Positions 5,467 to 6,333 of a stretch of 6,333 bases of DNA are shown piece after piece (position 1 is the stretch's first letter; each line of letters starts with the position of its first letter). Where the stretch lies: NCBI GenBank assembly GCA_016793415.1, contig JAEUMC010000603.1, positions 1 through 6,333 on the forward strand, read 5' to 3'. Source of the DNA: Devosia sp. (GTDB lineage Bacteria > Pseudomonadota > Alphaproteobacteria > Rhizobiales > Devosiaceae). The translations under genes and the position numbers were made by a program. Under the pieces are notes generated by a model. That model saw only the letters and a program-made list of their open reading frames with translations, did no database searches and was not told where the DNA came from.

Positions 5467-6204
5467 ATGGACGGGTTTTCGTTCTGGCTGGTGTTCGGGG
5501 CAGGGGTGCTGAGTTTTCTGAGCCCCTGTGTGCTGCCGCTGGTGCCGCCGTACCTCACCTATATGAGCGGCGCGAGCTTCGACCAGCTGCGGGATGACGG
5601 CGCCACCGCCGGGGTGATCTGGCGGAAAAGCGTCTTCACCTCGGTGTTCTTCATCGCCGGGTTCTCGATCGTCTTCATCCTGTTCGGCGCCACGGCCACG
5701 GCGTTCGGGCAGGCGTTCCGGCAGGCGCTGCCGATCATCACGCCGATCGCCGGGCTGTTCATCATCGCCATGGGGCTGCACTTCCTCGGGGTGTACCGGA
5801 TCGCCTTCCTCGATCGGCAATTGCGGCACAACGGGCCCGGCGTTGCCAGCGGCCCGGTGGGCGGGTTCCTGCTCGGGCTGGCCTTCGCGGTCGGCTGGAC
5901 GCCGTGCATCGGGCCGGTGCTGGCGGCGATCCTCGCCGTGGCTTCGACCAAGGAGACGGCGCTCGATGGCGCCGCACTGCTCGGGCTCTATTCCCTCGGG
6001 CTGGGCGTGCCGTTCCTCCTCGCCGGCATCGCCATCGGGCCGTTCCTCACCTTCTTTTCGGGCTTCAAGAAGCACCTGGGCATGGTCGAGAAGGTGATGG
6101 GCGGCTTGCTGGTGATTACCGGGCTGCTGTTCCTTACCGGGCAGTTCACCCGCATCTCGTACTGGTTCCTAGAGACCTTCCCGGTTCTGCAGCAATTCGG
6201 GTAA
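5467..6204 (+). CDS. ccdA: CcdA, cytochrome c biogenesis / thiol-disulfide electron carrier
   Basis: CcdA is the short form of the DsbD membrane domain. It passes electrons from cytoplasmic thioredoxin across the inner membrane to periplasmic thioredoxin-like proteins, which keep apocytochrome c and other targets reduced. The 245-residue protein has about six hydrophobic segments (near 7-30, 56-78, 90-110, 132-158, 167-192 and 208-226). The two redox cysteines are in the expected places: Cys21 in SFLSPCVLPLVPPYL, and Cys147 in VGWTPCIGPVLAAIL. Both carry the diagnostic neighbouring prolines. Two adjacent ATGs are possible, at 5464 and 5467; GGAGG at 5458-5462 is 1 base from the first and 4 from the second, so 5467 is chosen. 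An in-frame GTG at 5377 would add 30 residues without membrane or family character. No thioredoxin-like partner or ccm gene is visible nearby. Confidence 0.95.
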   Translation: MDGFSFWLVFGAGVLSFLSPCVLPLVPPYLTYMSGASFDQLRDDGATAGVIWRKSVFTSVFFIAGFSIVFILFGATATAFGQAFRQALPIITPIAGLFIIAMGLHFLGVYRIAFLDRQLRHNGPGVASGPVGGFLLGLAFAVGWTPCIGPVLAAILAVASTKETALDGAALLGLYSLGLGVPFLLAGIAIGPFLTFFSGFKKHLGMVEKVMGGLLVITGLLFLTGQFTRISYWFLETFPVLQQFG

Positions 6205-6321
6205 GCGCGGCTTAACCGTCGCCGCCGAAATCCCGGCGTCGATGGTTCGATCACGGTTCCGTCAACAGCCGATTCACTGCCGTTCGCGATAGTCGCCGCA
6301 ACCTTGGACGAGGATTGGGCG

Positions 6322-6333
6322 ATGGCTCTCGAA
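6322..6333 (+). CDS. Start of an unidentified gene, cut by the window edge
   Basis: ATG at 6322 is preceded by GAGGA (6310-6314) with 7 bases of spacing, and the frame is open to the window edge. Only four residues (Met-Ala-Leu-Glu) are visible, so no family can be named. It lies 117 bases after the ccdA stop on the same strand. That gap has no convincing terminator: a 5-bp hairpin (6223-6227 with 6234-6238) lacks a T-run. Co-transcription with ccdA is therefore possible but not shown. Confidence 0.5.

Noticed and set aside
4160..5467. Long plus-strand open frame of 435 codons
   Set aside because: It is antisense to the binding-protein gene, whose frame has a signal peptide, family motifs and a ribosome binding site. 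The antisense product is Gly/Arg/Val-rich without recognisable domains; such shadows are common in high-GC DNA.
5308..6075. Minus-strand open frame of 255 codons opposite ccdA
   Set aside because: The product is dominated by Arg, Glu, Pro and Gln with no domain, whereas the plus strand encodes a clear CcdA with both redox cysteines.
6220..6238. Possible terminator after ccdA
   Set aside because: Only 5 bp can pair, in two alternative registers, and no T-run follows.

Overview
The window looks like chromosomal DNA from a high-GC alphaproteobacterium, probably of the order Hyphomicrobiales (Devosia-like or Rhizobium-like). Three things suggest this. The left edge carries a protein of the alphaproteobacterial F1-ATPase inhibitor zeta family (DUF1476). 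The core-metabolism genes rpe and purB sit together. A G/C-run palindromic repeat of a kind I associate with these genomes lies between two genes. The genus is an inference; no rRNA or other strong taxonomic marker is present.

Layout from left to right. (1) Bases 1-265, plus strand: the 3' part of the zeta-subunit gene, followed by a clear intrinsic terminator hairpin at 306-330. (2) Bases 363-1124, plus strand: an exported two-domain protein, YbaY-like followed by META/HslJ-like. (3) Bases 1130-4131, minus strand: a compact gene string transcribed rpe > purB > GNAT acetyltransferase > small RBBP9/YdeN-type serine hydrolase. Its last three genes overlap at stop/start codons, and it converges on the META gene with only 5 bases between stop codons. 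(4) Bases 4132-4327: intergenic, holding the rpe leader and a 100-base inverted pair of REP-like palindromes. (5) Bases 4328-5311, minus strand: a periplasmic binding protein of the iron-siderophore (FecB/FepB-like) class with no transporter partners in view. (6) Bases 5312-5466: a divergent promoter region with a near-perfect 15-base dyad over the -35 element of the binding-protein gene; it fits an iron-responsive operator. (7) Bases 5467-6204, plus strand: ccdA, a membrane thiol-disulfide electron carrier. (8) Bases 6322-6333: the first four codons of another plus-strand gene with a good ribosome binding site.

Functionally this is mostly housekeeping: the pentose phosphate pathway (rpe), purine synthesis (purB), ATP synthase control (zeta) and periplasmic redox/cytochrome c maturation (ccdA), plus accessory genes for iron uptake and envelope or stress functions. 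I see no phage, insertion sequence, CRISPR array, toxin-antitoxin pair or defence system, and no convincing new multi-gene system. The items most worth a second look are the putative iron operator, the REP-type double palindrome, and the coupling of two small enzymes of unknown substrate to purB.
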